DNA of 64,000 nucleotides, from assembly GCA_034509735.1 (NCBI GenBank), contig JACGWO010000007.1:26130046-26194045 (forward strand), read 5' to 3'. The translations under genes and the position numbers were made by a program. This stretch comes from Sesamum alatum (Eukaryota; Streptophyta; Magnoliopsida; Lamiales; Pedaliaceae). Positions 44,890 to 57,616 of the stretch are shown piece after piece; the stretch's first letter is position 1, and each line of letters opens with the position of its first letter. The notes under the pieces were generated by a model. That model saw nothing but the letters and a program-made list of their open reading frames with translations, was not told the origin of the DNA and ran no database searches.

Positions 44890-47010
44890 ATCTCCCACTT
44901 AACCTAAAGCCAATCACCCATTGACCTCAAATCCATCTTATCCAGATGCTGAGTATGGAGAACTTGCGATACGGGCTTAATAAGTGGATCTGCTATGTTT
45001 TCTGCGGAGCTGGCTCGGTCCATCCGAACACCACCCCCTGCTAACCATCTCTCTGAGCAGATGGTAGTGTCTAAGAATATGCTTGGATCGGTGATGAGAT
45101 CTCGGTTCCTTTGCTTGCGCTATGGCTTCGTTGTTATCGCAGAAGATAACCACTGGCTCAGCGATGATAGGTACTACACCCAACTCTTGGATGTAGCTCT
45201 TCATCCAAACCGCCTCCTAAGCAGCTTCTGAAGCTGCTATGTATTCAGAATCTGTGGTGGAGTCCGCCGTGGTAGCGTGCTTGGAGCTCTTTCAAGCAAC
45301 CATGCCACCATTTAGTCTGAACACAAAACCAGACTGAGACTTGGCATCATCGTCATCCGACTGGAAGCTAGCGTCACTATAAACCTTCCAAAATCAATTC
45401 TCCACCACCGTAGATCAAGAACATGTCCTTAGTCCTTTGCAGATACTTCAGGATAGTCTTGACCGCACTCCAGTGTGCCGGGATATCGACTAGTCATACT
45501 CAAAGCGAAAGCCACATCAGGTCTAGTGCACTGGACAACGTATTGAATGCTTCCTACGGCTGAGGCATAATGGATGTCCAACATTCGTTTAAGCTCCTCA
45601 TCAGTCTTGGGAGACTGCTTCTTGGATAACTTAATTCCATGCCTCATAGGAAGGAATCCTCGTTTTGAGTTCTCCATCTTGAATCTCCTCAACACTTTCT
45701 CAATGTATGAGGACTGGGCCATTCCCAACATCCTTCTAGATCTATCCCTGTAGATCTTGATGCCAAGAATGTAGGATGCCTCGCCCATATCCTTCATTAA
45801 AAATTGTGTTGATAACCAAGCTTTAGTGGTTCCTAACATCTTAACATCATTCCCAATGAGCAAGATGTTATCCCCGTAAAGCACCAGGAATGCAACCGAG
45901 CTCCCACTAATCTTCTTGTATACACAAGGATTGGACTCGCTCTTGATGAAATTATATCCCCGTATGACTTCGTCAAAACGTATGTTCCAGCTTCGGGAAG
46001 CCTGGCTTTGAAGGTTGTAACCTCCCCATCAGCTCCAAGCTTATGTTTGTAAACTCATTTACACCCTACGGGTTTTACCCCTTGGGGTGGGTCCACTAGG
46101 ATCCAAACCTGGTTTGCACCCATCGAGTCCATCTCGAATTTCATGGCCTCAAGCCACTTGTTCGAATCGATGCCCAACATCGCTTCTGCATACGTCTTTG
46201 GATCATTATCCAACTGACCGGTCAAGCTCATAAATCCATACCTATCAGGTGGTTGGGATACTCTGCCCGACCAACGAAGGACTGGAACATCATCAGTGGG
46301 AACTACTGGCTCAGTTGTCACTACCGCCTCATGGGGTACCTCACTTGATTCCTCAAGGAGTACCTCATCGCGTCGACTATCCGATGGAACATCCTATTCC
46401 AAGAACACTGCATTTCGCGAGACAAAAACCTTCTGCCCGGAGGGATCATAAAAATAATACCCTGCAGTTTCTTTCGGATACCCGATGAACCTGCATAAAC
46501 TAGACCTGGAGTTCAGTTTATCTCCCACTAATCTCTTGACATATGCGGGGCAACCCCACATATTCAAGTATTTGTAGGAGGCAGGCTTGCCATGTCATAT
46601 CTCATATGGCGTCTGGGATATCTTCTTAGATGGCGCCAAGTTTAAAACTTTGGCCACCGTCTCAAGAGCATGTCCCTAGAAGGATAAGGGGAGTTCGGTA
46701 AAACTCATCATAGATCGGACCATGTCCAACAAGGTCCGATTCCTCCTTTCAGACACACCATTCAACTGTGGTGTTCCAGGTAGGGTCCAATGAGAGAGAA
46801 TCCCATTCTCTTTTAGATAATCAATGAATTATCCATTCAAATACCCTCCACCTCGATCCGACCGAAGGGCTTTGATCTTACGACCAGTTTGTTTCTCTAC
46901 TTCAAGTTTGTATTCCTTAAACCTTTCAAAGGCTTCAGACTTTCACCTCATTAGGTAAACATAACCATACCGTGAGCGATCATCAGTAAAAGCTATGAAG
47001 TACGAGTACC
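44890..47010 (-). pseudogene. Copia element M polyprotein remnant (RNase H, RT, part of IN)
   Basis: Minus strand from 47000 down: integrase with GYVYLM, RSDRGGGYL, GVSERRNRT (catalytic Glu kept), then FVGYPKETAGYYF, the linker, RT piece WILVDPPQGVKPVGCK, a deletion of about 260 bp near 45985 that removes the first RT aspartate region, LYGDNILLIGND (YVDD changed to YGDN), ASYILGIKIYRD, then RNase H CDNNEAIAQAKEP and RSKHILRHYHLLREM. A frameshift follows SRG near 45040. Gag, protease and the integrase N-terminus are deleted at 47010. Confidence 0.85.
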
Positions 47011-47311
47011 AACCTCTAGCCTGCGCGGGCCCAGCCGGCAGGGACGACAGTCAATTGCTGCCGCTGCTGTCCCGTATATAACGTTTTTCCAAATTTTTAT
47101 TTTCAACACATAATATATAACATAAACTGAAAATAAACATGTATTTTTAAGATCCAATTTTAAATAAATCGCATGCATAATGTTCGTTAAACTCAAACAA
47201 ATGAACAATCATATTCATGCATATATTCGTACAATCATACATGCTTATAATACCATAAAAGCAAGTAGATCAGGCCAAGCACATAGATCTATGCCCCTTA
47301 CATCGAACCGG
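47011..47311 (-). mobile_element. Element M leader, shortened
   Basis: Only the part of the leader nearest the LTR remains, with a short GC-rich segment (about 47018-47080, inverted GACAGCAGCGGCAGCAATTG) joined to integrase sequence. Confidence 0.75.
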
Positions 47312-47323
47312 GCTCTGATACCA
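47312..47323 (-). promoter_or_regulatory. Primer-binding site of element M
   Basis: TGGTATCAGAGC on the minus strand, two bases from the LTR end at 47326. Confidence 0.92.
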
Positions 47324-47325
47324 CT

Positions 47326-49538
47326 TGAAGGACAAGCGGATCCACCCGGGAGCGCGAGCAGAAGCGTGATAATGCAATATATTTAAAAAAAATATATTCA
47401 AAAGAGCATAATCGTAAAATCCCAAGGGGTGTTCCCTTGTGTGCTCAACCGGGCGTTCGATGTAGGATGTACCAATATTAAAACAGATATTGAACATAGG
47501 GCATAGATAGTAATAATAAACTACGAAAGCATAATAAACCGAAGTTACCTTTGTAGTTTATCTCACAATTGGCTACTTGCTTTGTTCCTTTCCGGGAACG
47601 TTCACCAAGTTCAAAAGTATGAACTCTCCAAAGGTGATCCACACCACACCGGAAGAGATGCTCGTTTTCCTTGCTAGAGAAAAATGGATTTAGGAGGATT
47701 CGGTTTAAGAAGATTAACACTATCAATTAGTGTTCTTCTTAAACTCGCTTTGTTCGTCCAATTGATCCTAGATCAATTGAAGAACACAAGTGTAGAGAGG
47801 GAGAGGTGGCTGAGAGTTGAGGGAGAGAAGGAGTGTAAATTTTCTTCTTCTTTTCCCAGAAAAGTTGAATAATGAATCTCATGCTTTGATGTTAGTATAT
47901 ACTCATATATATACATTATTAATGTGATTATTGGAATGTGTCTAGGTTCATCCAAGAATGTCAAGATTCATCCCAATCAATCACCTTCAATTCTTCAATC
48001 AAGCCTACCATCTCTTAAGGTATGATTAAATCATACCAAAAGAGAGAGGCTTGATTGGAGTTGATTTGTCTCTTACCAAAAGAAACAAGTCAACCACATC
48101 AAGCACCAAATATGGCCGATTTTGCTCCCTCCAAGGTAGCATTTTCGGCCATGCTTATTTAAGGAAGAAGTCCAACTTCTTCTCAATCCAAAAATAGAAT
48201 TAACACACCTCTCGGGTCAAAATTTAACGGACCGGGTTCCACTGTAATCCAATTACAACGAACCCAAAATTAAATCCAATTTAATTTAAGGTCCACTTAA
48301 ATAATTCTCATTGATCCTTTAATCCAATTAAAAGATCCAACGTCCCAAATTTCTATGTTAATCGATAAATCCCATCTACCGATTAAACAAGGGCCCGATA
48401 CAATATCAGCCCATCCAACCAATGGACAATCCCTTAAGCAATCCAATTACTTAATCATCCTCTGATGACTCCAAGTCAATTTCTCCACCTTCTCGGTGAT
48501 TTGTGTGTAACCCTTTAGGTTCACCCTCAGCTAGACTTGGGCCCGTGTCCAACAAAGACCCGTTACCATGGGTGACCATCCAGCAACGGTCCATAGCACT
48601 AGAGACTAGGTGTTGGCGTAATCATTTAGGCACCGATTTCGTAGGGGTACGTTCCTTCCGTCTACCATCTCCCGGCCTTAGTCTAGGGTATGGAATTGGG
48701 CGTCGGTTCCCATCCTTGACTAGGCATCTATGCTTAATACCCGAGATTACACATGCCTCATTGCATCGACACAGGAAATTATTTCCTTTTCGACCAACCA
48801 CTGTGGCCACAATTTTAAGCAGCATGAACGTGTCTCCGAGTGCATAGGAGATACCTCTATCACATACTGACAGGGGACGGATCCTCTTCTTGGAACCCAC
48901 CATCCTCGCTACACATTCTGACTGCACTGGACAAGGCTTATAATGATCATCTTACAGAAGGATCACCTCTCACCAGATCCAAGATATAGCCGTCCTGTGC
49001 ACATGACTGCCATGGTTCGTCAAGTCTGAAGACTACTCCCGTACTATCGGAATCGGGTAAATCCAATCATACCGATTAAGCCTCCAAGACTTCCATATGA
49101 TGATCCCCGTGAGTCAGTCCAGTCGGCTCGACCCCAGTCGACCAACCCATCAAGATCGTGTAGGCGTCCCACGCCTGTCATCGATAAAACACGGCACTCG
49201 TCCAATGAACACGACTCTTGATGCAAGTCTCTATAGGACTCTCGATGCCCTATCTCGAGGTCCTCGACTTGGAACGTTTCAAACCCAACTCTTAATTAGT
49301 TGATTTCATGACCACCATCCAATGTGTTGCCCAACTGCATAAGTTGTTAATTATGGTCTGTGGGCTTTGTTGCGATATATGTTAAACACCATTTTAGCAT
49401 ATGGAAAATGAGCAACAAAGAGAATATCAAAGGTAATGAATACTCATTTTATTCATTACATAATATTACATTACATCAAGTTGTCAGATAGGTTACAAAA
49501 TGCCAAACCTATTGGCTTTCTGGTCACCTATTCTAACA
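47326..49538 (-). mobile_element. 5' LTR of Copia element M (group A, complete)
   Basis: 2.2 kb from inverted TCCTTCA to inverted TGTTAGAATAGG at 49538, with canonical ends. It is the intact reference for the damaged copies at 25266, 28613 and 39704. Conserved core at about 48575-48630. The flank GTAGT (49539-49543) has no partner because the left LTR end is truncated. Confidence 0.92.
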
Positions 49539-49717
49539 GTAGTTTGTGTAATAATGTCGATACTTTTGAGGAGTGTAAGTGTAATTTTTTAAAGAATAGG
49601 GGTGGTTTGTATAAATGATGCATCCATTTCTAGTGTGTGTATGTGCAATTATTCAAAAGGTAGGAATGATTTGTATAAACAAACAATAGGTTAGGGGGTG
49701 AAAATGTAATTATTCCT
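49539..49717 (-). repeat. Right arm of the TIR sequence split by the Copia nest
   Basis: It ends with ATAGGTTAGGGGGTG, AAAATG and TAATTATTCCT, the inverse of 25219-25250. The arm includes two related lines (GTGTAATTTTTTAAAGAATAGG and GTGCAATTATTCAAAAGGTAGG type) followed by GGTTTGTATAAA or GATTTGTATAAA, so it is itself internally repetitive. Confidence 0.58.
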
Positions 49718-49724
49718 AAAATTA

Positions 49725-51150
49725 ATTAGTCAAATATCTTTCTTTTTTTGTATTTTTCTAAGAATAATCTCCAATCTCGCTAATAACATTGATCAATTTC
49801 TATTTTTGTACGTTCTATTATACCTATTTGCTATTTGTTAGTTTTGTTTTATTTTTGTTATACTATCTCTATGTTTGTTATATTTTTTTTTCTCTTGCTA
49901 CTATATATTGAAGGCCGTCGATTTGTAACATATTGACATTGAAGGATTTTAATTTATTATTTATGAACTTTTGGTAGTAAAAAAGTAAATTACTTGCTAT
50001 AGTAACAATATTTATAGTGCAAGGTCCTATAACGTATGCTGATTATATTTTGAAATCAGGTTTTAAATATTGAAAAAGCATTGCTTACATAATCTATTAA
50101 CTTCTAAGTTTAGATTATTATCGCATAAAATTTGATTTATCGCCTTTATATTTCAATTTTCTAATATCATATTGTAGTTGACATCTTGATTTATCATATG
50201 CATATAATTAGTATAAATATATTTCTTACTCAGTAATATATTATGAGAAAAATCACATTTTTGGACCCACTAGATAGGGTCGTTCTCGCTTTTGGTCTCA
50301 AATTTAACGAGTCGACACTTATAGTCCCAAAATCCTGAAAAATGAACACTTTTGGTCCTCTGCAGTTAAGTTTTTTGACTTGACCCAATAAATTCTCAAA
50401 TTTTATTTTCCCCCCTTTTATTTTATGGAAAAAAGGCTAAAAACGCCCCCTGTGTTTTAGAAATATCGGCTAACAACCCTCTGTGTTTTTAAAAAAACCC
50501 TTTTTTTGGACTCAATTTGACAAAATACATTGATATTATAAAATCACCCTCCTTTGTTTCTTTTATTTTGAGGTTGTTTTTTGTTATACATTTTGTATTT
50601 CTCCAGTCCAAAAAAATTAATTAATTGGTTTCTTAAATATATTTATTTAATTACCAAAATACCATAAAAGTATATCCAATTGTTAACTTTTGGGAAAAAA
50701 TGCATCCAGCCCCCTGTGTTATGCGAAATAGCAATTAATTCCCTTGTGTTAAAAAAATTCTCAATTTACCCCCATATATTTTTAAAAAAGAAGCAAAATA
50801 CCCCCTTATATCATGGGGTGTCCTTCACACGCCGGGCGTGCGATTTTGCTTCAATTTTAGCTATAAAATGACTTTGATATCCCTAAGAATCATCCATTAG
50901 ATTTTATGTTATATATATTTGAACGGTAGAGATTTAATAAATAAATCAATGATCAAGATGTTTTCTTATTTAGATCGATGGTTCACGTTGATGTATACAA
51001 TAATGGCTTATATCAATTTGAATTAAATCAATGACTCAAATTCATACAAGTTATAAAAATAAATTTAAAAAATATAAAAAGTTATTTTTTTAATAAATAT
51101 ATATATGAAATATATATATAATATTAATAAAAATATAAAAATAAAAATAA
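49725..51150. other. AT-rich intergenic sequence, no gene seen
   Basis: No coding frame, RNA gene or LTR is recognisable. Weakly repeated lines with CCCCCTGTGTT occur at about 50450-50490 and 50710-50755, together with TTTTGGACCC/TTTTGGTCTC/TTTTGGTCC phrases at 50260-50360, a style common in degraded plant DNA transposons. Confidence 0.6.
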
Positions 51151-51159
51151 AAATAAAAA

Positions 51160-51475
51160 ATTAGAGGGGGAGGGGGCGTCGTCTCGGAAGGGGTAAGGGG
51201 AGGCGGGGCAACGAGATCTGGGTAGGGGGTGGCAGGGCGACGCGACTGGGGAAGGGGAGGGAGGCGCACGGTGGCAGCATAGGAGGAGGGGGGAGACGGT
51301 GGCTGGGGATGGGGAGGAGAAGGGGCGCGACTGCGAAAGAGAAGGGGGCGACGAGCGCGACTACAAAGAAGGAGGGCGGCGATGGGTGCGGCTGCGAAGA
51401 GGGAGGGGGGATCGCAGTGGGGAGGCGAAGGGGTGCCGCCGTCGTCTCCGGCGGCCGATTGGAGAAGGAAGGATA
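51160..51475 (+). repeat. G-rich purine island between AT tracts
   Basis: About 315 bp dominated by GGGGAGG, GGAGGGG and GGCGACG words, bordered by A/T-only stretches (51060-51150 and 51480-51550, including long TA runs). It produces overlapping Pro-rich and Gly/Arg-rich open frames on opposite strands, so none is credible. Many G-runs could form quadruplex structures. Confidence 0.7.
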
Positions 51476-51604
51476 TACATACGTATATTATATATATCAT
51501 AAAATATATATATATATTATATTGTATATATATACATATATTTTTTAAAATATATTTTGAATTTTGTTATACAGATATATATAATTAAATTTGGACCTTT
51601 GATT

Positions 51605-53565
51605 TGAAAGAAATCGGTGGATCGTCCCGGGAATTGCGCGAATGCGGAAGCGCGATAAAAATAAATTTACAAAAATAACAGGCATGCTTTTAATTGAAAA
51701 GAACACGCTCAAGGGGTGTGCCCTTGAGGTTCCCGGGCGTTCGGTGTATCTCATGATCATGAAACAAATAAAGAAATCATGGAGGCCATAGGGTTGAAAA
51801 TTAAAGAGGGACGAAAATCTTAAAACGAGACCTACCCGTTGTTGTTTTCGTATTCAACGGCTACTCGCGTTGTTCCCCGTTTTGCACCAAGACCTCGTTC
51901 TTGAGATCCTCCAAATCGTGACACACGATCCACCCACGTATTCTTGCACGTCGTGCTAGCAACGAACAAGTATTATTTTGGAGAGGATAGATCAACCACG
52001 CGTTATGAATTAACGGGATCGATCTTCCTTAGTTCAATTGTTCCAAGAACAAAAGAACAAGAAAAATAATATTTTCTTGGTGAGAGAGAGAGAGGGGCGG
52101 ACGAGAGAGGAGAGGAGAGAGTGTGTGTTGTGTGTGTGTGTTTTCAAGAATCATCATCTTACAAATGTTGGAAGCTAGAGGTTTATATAGAGGAAGAGTT
52201 TAATCCTCTTTAAACTCAAACTCTAAGTAATCTAATTTGACTAGGATTTTGACCTAGTCAAAGTCCTAGTCAAACTAGTGTTTGACCTAGTCAAACGAAT
52301 CCTAGCCTTCCATCTCCCCTTTCCATCTCAACCGTTGATTTTAATTTAATGGAATATTTAAATCCTATTAAATATTCCAAAAGGCTAAAAGAATAAATAT
52401 AATATAATAAATAAATATTATTATTTATTCTAAGCCCATTAAATCAACCCTTTTAATAAATCCTATTTATTAATTTAATTCCCTTTATCAAATAAAAGGA
52501 ATTAACTTCTCCAAGAAAATATAGGACCCGATTAAATCTAATTTAATCATTCCTTTACTCCAATATTTAATTCCAAATTAAATACTTAAGTGTGTGTGGA
52601 TAGTGTGTGACTCTTTAGGTTCACCCTTCAGCTAGACTTGGTCGGATTCCTAGAATCCGTCCGTTACCATGGGTGGCCATCTAGCAACGGTCCATGGCAC
52701 TAGAGACTAGGTGAAATATTCGGGGATGAACATTTAGGCTCTAACAGTACACTTGTCCTTTTGTCTTCTGTCTCATCACTTAGAGTCTAGGGCACGGAAA
52801 AAGCAGGTACCCATTTGGACCTAAGTGTCGGTCTGTCTTTACTAAACGCCGCAAGGGAAACCTTTCCCTTCTGTTCAGTCACTGTGGCCACAGATTTCAG
52901 GGACAAGACACAGAGCATACATGAGACTCAACTGTCAATACCTTTTGACAGGAGACAGATCCTTTCTTGGAAACTACTGTCACTTTGGCAATCTCTCACC
53001 ATATCTAAGATACAGACCTGACGCACAGGTAAACTCAGCAGTTCCTCAAGTCACAGGACTTGGCCTGTACCGTTGGAACTGGGAATACACGTCATACCTT
53101 GCTGACCATACTCAAGGTCCTCCGTAAGAAGGTTCCCGCGAGTCACCTCAGTCAGCTGCTTCCTAGTATGCTGACCCACTAACACTGCTTAGACGACCTT
53201 CGTCACCCGTCGATGAAACACGATAGCAGATGCTTAGTACAAGTCTCAAAGGGAATCCCGGTACCCATTTTCGGAATTCCTTGACTTGGAGATTTCCGGA
53301 CTGATTCGGTGAGACTGATTTCATGGACCTACCTCCAAGCGTAGTCCCAGTCCCCGAAATCGTTACTCAGTCCGTGGGCTTTGTTTGCGTAGTGAACAGA
53401 AATGTAAATGCAGATATAAGTGAACGTAAACAAAGTATTGCCATATGAATTTTCACTTCTTTATTCATAAATGTTTTATCAAATACCAAAGAATTGTCTA
53501 GAAATAGGTTACATATTCCTGCCAAAATTGGCTTACATGGTCACCTATTCTAACAATCTCCCACT
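51605..53565 (-). mobile_element. 3' LTR of truncated Copia element (group B)
   Basis: From TGAAAGAAATCGGTGGATC to inverted TGTTAGAATAGG at 53565, about 1.96 kb, minus strand. The polypurine tract and pol follow at 53566. Conserved core at about 52676-52740; TATA box inverted TTTATATAG at 52192-52200. It resembles 14377-16365 throughout. Confidence 0.9.
52192..52200 (-). promoter_or_regulatory. TATA box of the LTR at 51605-53565
   Basis: CTATATAAA on the minus strand, followed downstream by a GT/CA-rich run and GA-rich stretch as in the B1 LTR. Confidence 0.62.
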
Positions 53566-55266
53566 TGACCTTTAAAGCCAATTGCCCATATGCTTAATCC
53601 CCATCTTCTCAAGATGTTGCGTATGAGCGCTCTGCGACATAGGCTTTGTCAGCGGGTCTGCTGTGTTGTCTGCCGAGTTGACTCGGTCCATCCGGACGTC
53701 ACCTCTTCCTACCATTTCTCTAAGAAGATGGTAGCGTCTAAGAATATGTTTGGAACGGTGATGAGATCCCGGTTCCTTTGCTTGCGCTATAGCGTCGTTG
53801 TTATCACAGAAGATGACAACGGGCTCGGCGATGCTAGGCACCACACCCAACTCTTGGATGTAGTTTCTCATCCAAACCGCTTCCTTAGCAGGTTCTGAAG
53901 CTGCTATATATTCAGCCTCTGTGGTGGAGTCAGCAATGGTTGCTTGCTTGGAACTTTTCCAAGCTACTACTCCTCCATTGAGTTTGAATACGTACCCCGA
54001 TTGAGACTTGGCATCATCGTCATCAGACTGGAAGCTAGCGTCGCTAAAGCCTTCCAGAATTAGCTCTCCATTGCCATAGACTAAGAACATCTCCTTAGTC
54101 CTCCTTAGGTACTTAAGGATGCCCTTAACAACATTCCAATGTGCTTCTCCTGCGCAGGACTGATATCTGCTTGTCACGCTCAAAGCGTATGCAATGTCAG
54201 GTCTAGTGCAGTGGACCGCATATTGGATGCTACCTACGGCAGAAGCATAGGGGATGATTTTCATCCTTTCAAGTTCCTCATCAGTCTGTGGGGACTGTTT
54301 CTTGGATAACTTGATCCCATGCCTCATTGGAAGGAATCCTCGTTTGGAGTTGTCCATTCGATATCTCTTTAGCACTTTCTCCATATACGAGTTTTGGGTG
54401 AGTCCTAACATCCTTTTAGATTTGTCCCTGACGATCTGGATGCCTAGGATGTAGGAGGCTTCACCCAAGTCCTTCATGGAAAACTGGGTTTAGAACCATG
54501 CTTTTGTGTTTCCTAACATTCTAACGTCATTACCAATAAGCAGAATGTCATCCACATAAAGCACTAGGAACACTATTGAGCTCCCACTGACCTTCTTGTA
54601 TACACAAGGGTCAGATTCGTTTTTGATGAAGTCATAACCCCGTATTACTTCATCAAAGCGAATGTTCCAACTTCGGGAGGCTTGTTTGAGGCCACAGATG
54701 GACTTCTGGAGATGACAGACTTTCTGTTCTTCTCCAGTGACCGTGAAACCCTGCGGCTGATCCATATAGGTCTCTTCTTCAACGAAACCGTTGAGGAAGG
54801 CCGTTTTCACGTCCATCTGCCATATCTCATAGTCATACCATGCTGCTATGGCGAGCAGAATCCAAATGGACTTAGCCATGGCTACTGACGAGTAGGTATC
54901 CTCAAAATCGACCCCGGGTCGTTGAGTGTATCCCTTAGCTACAAGCCTAGCCTTAAAGGTTGTGACTTCTCCATCAACGCCAAGTTTGCTCTTGTAGACC
55001 CACTTACAGCCCACTGGCTTAACACCTTTCGGTGGATCTACGAGACTCCAAACTTGGTTCTCGCTCATGGAGTCCATTTCGGCTTTCATGGCCTCAAGCC
55101 ATTTCCCGGAGTCGATGTCAGACATCGCTTCTCCATACGTCTTAGGATCGTTATCCAAAAGATTGGTCGCACCTAGAAAGCCATATCTCACTGGAGGTCT
55201 GGACTCTCTAGTGGATCTACGGAGAACGGGAACGTCAGTGGTGACTGTGGGCGTTGACTGTATCGG
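53566..55266 (-). pseudogene. Copia polyprotein, RT and RNase H only
   Basis: Two open frames in the same frame (54490-55191 and 53572-54477) are separated by a single TAA at 54490-54492 (AWF*TQFS where B1 has AWLSTQFS). They give WVYKSKLGVDGE, FKARLVAKGYTQ, DVKTAFLNGFVEE, LYVDDILLIGND (YVDD intact) and RNase H with SDASFQ, EAEYIAASE and CDNNDAIAQ, ending HMGNWL plus stop. It is the least damaged Copia RT in the window. Upstream integrase, gag and 5' LTR are missing: the sequence stops at GACTGTATCGG near 55266. Confidence 0.9.
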
Positions 55267-55378
55267 GTGAATATAAATATTGTACTATAAAGTTCATTTT
55301 TGAATTTAAAATATTGTACTATCGGGTGAATTATCCAAAATATTGTACTATAAAGTTCATTTTTGAATTTAAAATATC
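55261..55378 (+). repeat. 59-bp tandem duplication at the pol breakpoint
   Basis: TATCGGGTGAAT starts at 55261 and again at 55320; each copy continues to TATTGTACTATAAAGTTC and TTTTTGAATTTAAAATAT. The first six bases also belong to the Copia pol sequence, so the truncation junction lies in a short shared sequence. Confidence 0.8.
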
Positions 55379-55437
55379 TATATGAATATAAATACTAACC
55401 ATCTAAAAAAGTTATATATTATTAACTAATTTGAAAT

Positions 55438-57611
55438 TGTTAGAATAGGTGACCAGAAAGTCAATTGGACTGGCGGTTTTGGATACTATTTAGCAATCTT
55501 TATTAAAGTAATATTTACTTGATGAATATAATAAGTATTCATCCACGGCACTATGTGTTTGTTGTGCTTACTGATTACGTTCAACGACGTTTTAACTTCA
55601 CAACAAATGCCCATAAACCAATTGGATAACCCATGTAGTTGTGTTGCGCATTGGATGACAATTCTGAAACCAACTTCTAAGGGTTGGTCTGAAATGTTCA
55701 AAATCGAGGACCTCGAGACAGGGCATCAAGGGTCCTACATACACTTGCACTAAAGGATTGCATTCATTAGATGAGTGTCATATTTCATTGACGACATACA
55801 TTGGACATCTATGCAATATTAGTGGGTTAGTTGACAAAGCTATCACCTGACTGAACTGACTTGCGGGAATCGTCATATGGAATTCTTGGAGGCTTGGTCA
55901 GTATGACTAGAATTCCCGGGTCCGATATTACAAGATTATTCCTCGGACTTGAGGAATCATGGTAGTCACATGCATATGATGGTTGTTTCTGGGATCTAGC
56001 AAGAGATGTCTGTATCTAGGATACGTTCATTATAAGCCTTATCCAGTGCAGTCGGAATATGTATTGAGGACGGTAGATTCCAAGATTGGATCTGTCACCT
56101 GTTAGTATGTGACAGTCGAGTCTCTTATGCGCTTTGAGATAGTTTAAGCTCTTTGAGTCTGTGGCCACAACGATTGGTCGAGTAGCAAATGGTTTCCTAC
56201 GTCGATCAATAGAGCAAATGTGTCTCGAGTTATTGAGTATAGTTGTCTAGTCCAGGATGAGAACCGACGTCCAATTCCATGCCCTAATTTTAGACCGGGA
56301 GATGGATGATGGAAGGACCGTACTTGTATGGAACTCGGGAGTCTAAATGTTCACACCAACATTCACCTAGCCTCTAGTGCCATTGACCATTGCTAGCCGG
56401 CCACCCATGGTGACGGGCATTTTTGATTAATGGTTAATCAAAAATAATTAAAATAATTGGATTTGAGTAATCAATTGTGTTGGACACAAGCCCAAGTCTA
56501 ATTGAGGGTGAACCTAAAGAGTCACACAAATCACTACGGAAGTAGTGGAATTAATTTAGAATTAATTATGAAGGAATAGATTAATTTAATTGGATTGAAT
56601 TAATTCAAGCAGAATATAAATGATTGGATCATTTACTGGGAAAGTCCATTGGATGGATGGTCCAAAATTAATTAATTGGATTAGTTAATTTTTGATTTAA
56701 AACCTTTAAATTAATTGGATTAATTTATCGATTTTGGTTTAATTAATTGATTGGATCATTTAATTTGTGTTTGAGCTTATGCTTATTTAGTTTGATTAAA
56801 TAAACTTTTTGATTTCAATAAGGTTTAAAATTAATTGAACTAATTTGGAACCCATGGATCTTGATTGGTCTTGATTTAATTTGATTAAATCAAAATCGGT
56901 CCATAGCTTGAAGTCCAAACTTAAGAGGTTGGAGCAAGTTGAGGAGGAGTTTCAACTCCCCCACATATGAAAGCCATGATGGTTCATGGAGAGAAGAATG
57001 TGCATGTGTGTAGAGGCTACCTTGGAGGTAACTTGTGTTGGGATTGTGAATACATGTAATAATATACTACACACAAGAATGCTCTCTAGCTCTCTCACTT
57101 CACTTGCTCTCTTCTAAGAACACATAAGCCACGAATTTTTTCTTATCTTTTCTCAATATTTTGAGTTCTCCTTGGATTAGATTCAAGTTGAGAACAAGAG
57201 AAATACGTATACACTAATCAATAGTGTAATACGGTTTCGTTTCTTCCCATCGTTTTTAACTTCTATCTAGCAATAGAGTTAGACTCTATTCCATAGTGTG
57301 GTGCAGACAAATTAGAGGGGTTGTAATTTGGATACTAAAGTGAACGAAAAAGGAACAAAAAGGGAACAACGCATGATTCCTTTCTACGTAAGAAAAACGA
57401 AAAGGTAATGCTTCAATTTAAATACTTGTACCTTTTTTCTTTTAATCCTTTATCCACATGTCCAGCATGTTTATTTTATGTTATTATGCTCTTGAAAAAC
57501 ACCGAACGCCCGGGAACTTAAAAGGGAACACCCTTTTAAACCCGTTAAATTATGCCTTAAATTACGCATTTTACGCTTCCGTTATGTTCCCTGACTGTAC
57601 CCGATTCTTTC
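55438..57611 (+). mobile_element. Solo Copia LTR S3
   Basis: 2.17 kb from TGTTAGAATAGGTGACC to about CGATTCTTTC, with GAAAT on both sides (55433-55437 and 57612-57616). The final A of the CA end seems lost. Conserved core at about 56362-56415. Neither end adjoins internal Copia sequence. Confidence 0.85.
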
Positions 57612-57616
57612 GAAAT

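Noticed and set aside
49539..49543. GTAGT as target duplication of element M
   Set aside because: The left end of M is truncated and the sequence before 25266 does not contain it.
51090..51500. 136-codon Pro-rich frame and opposite Gly-rich frames
   Set aside because: They mirror each other across the G-rich island and contain no domain; codon use only reflects base composition.
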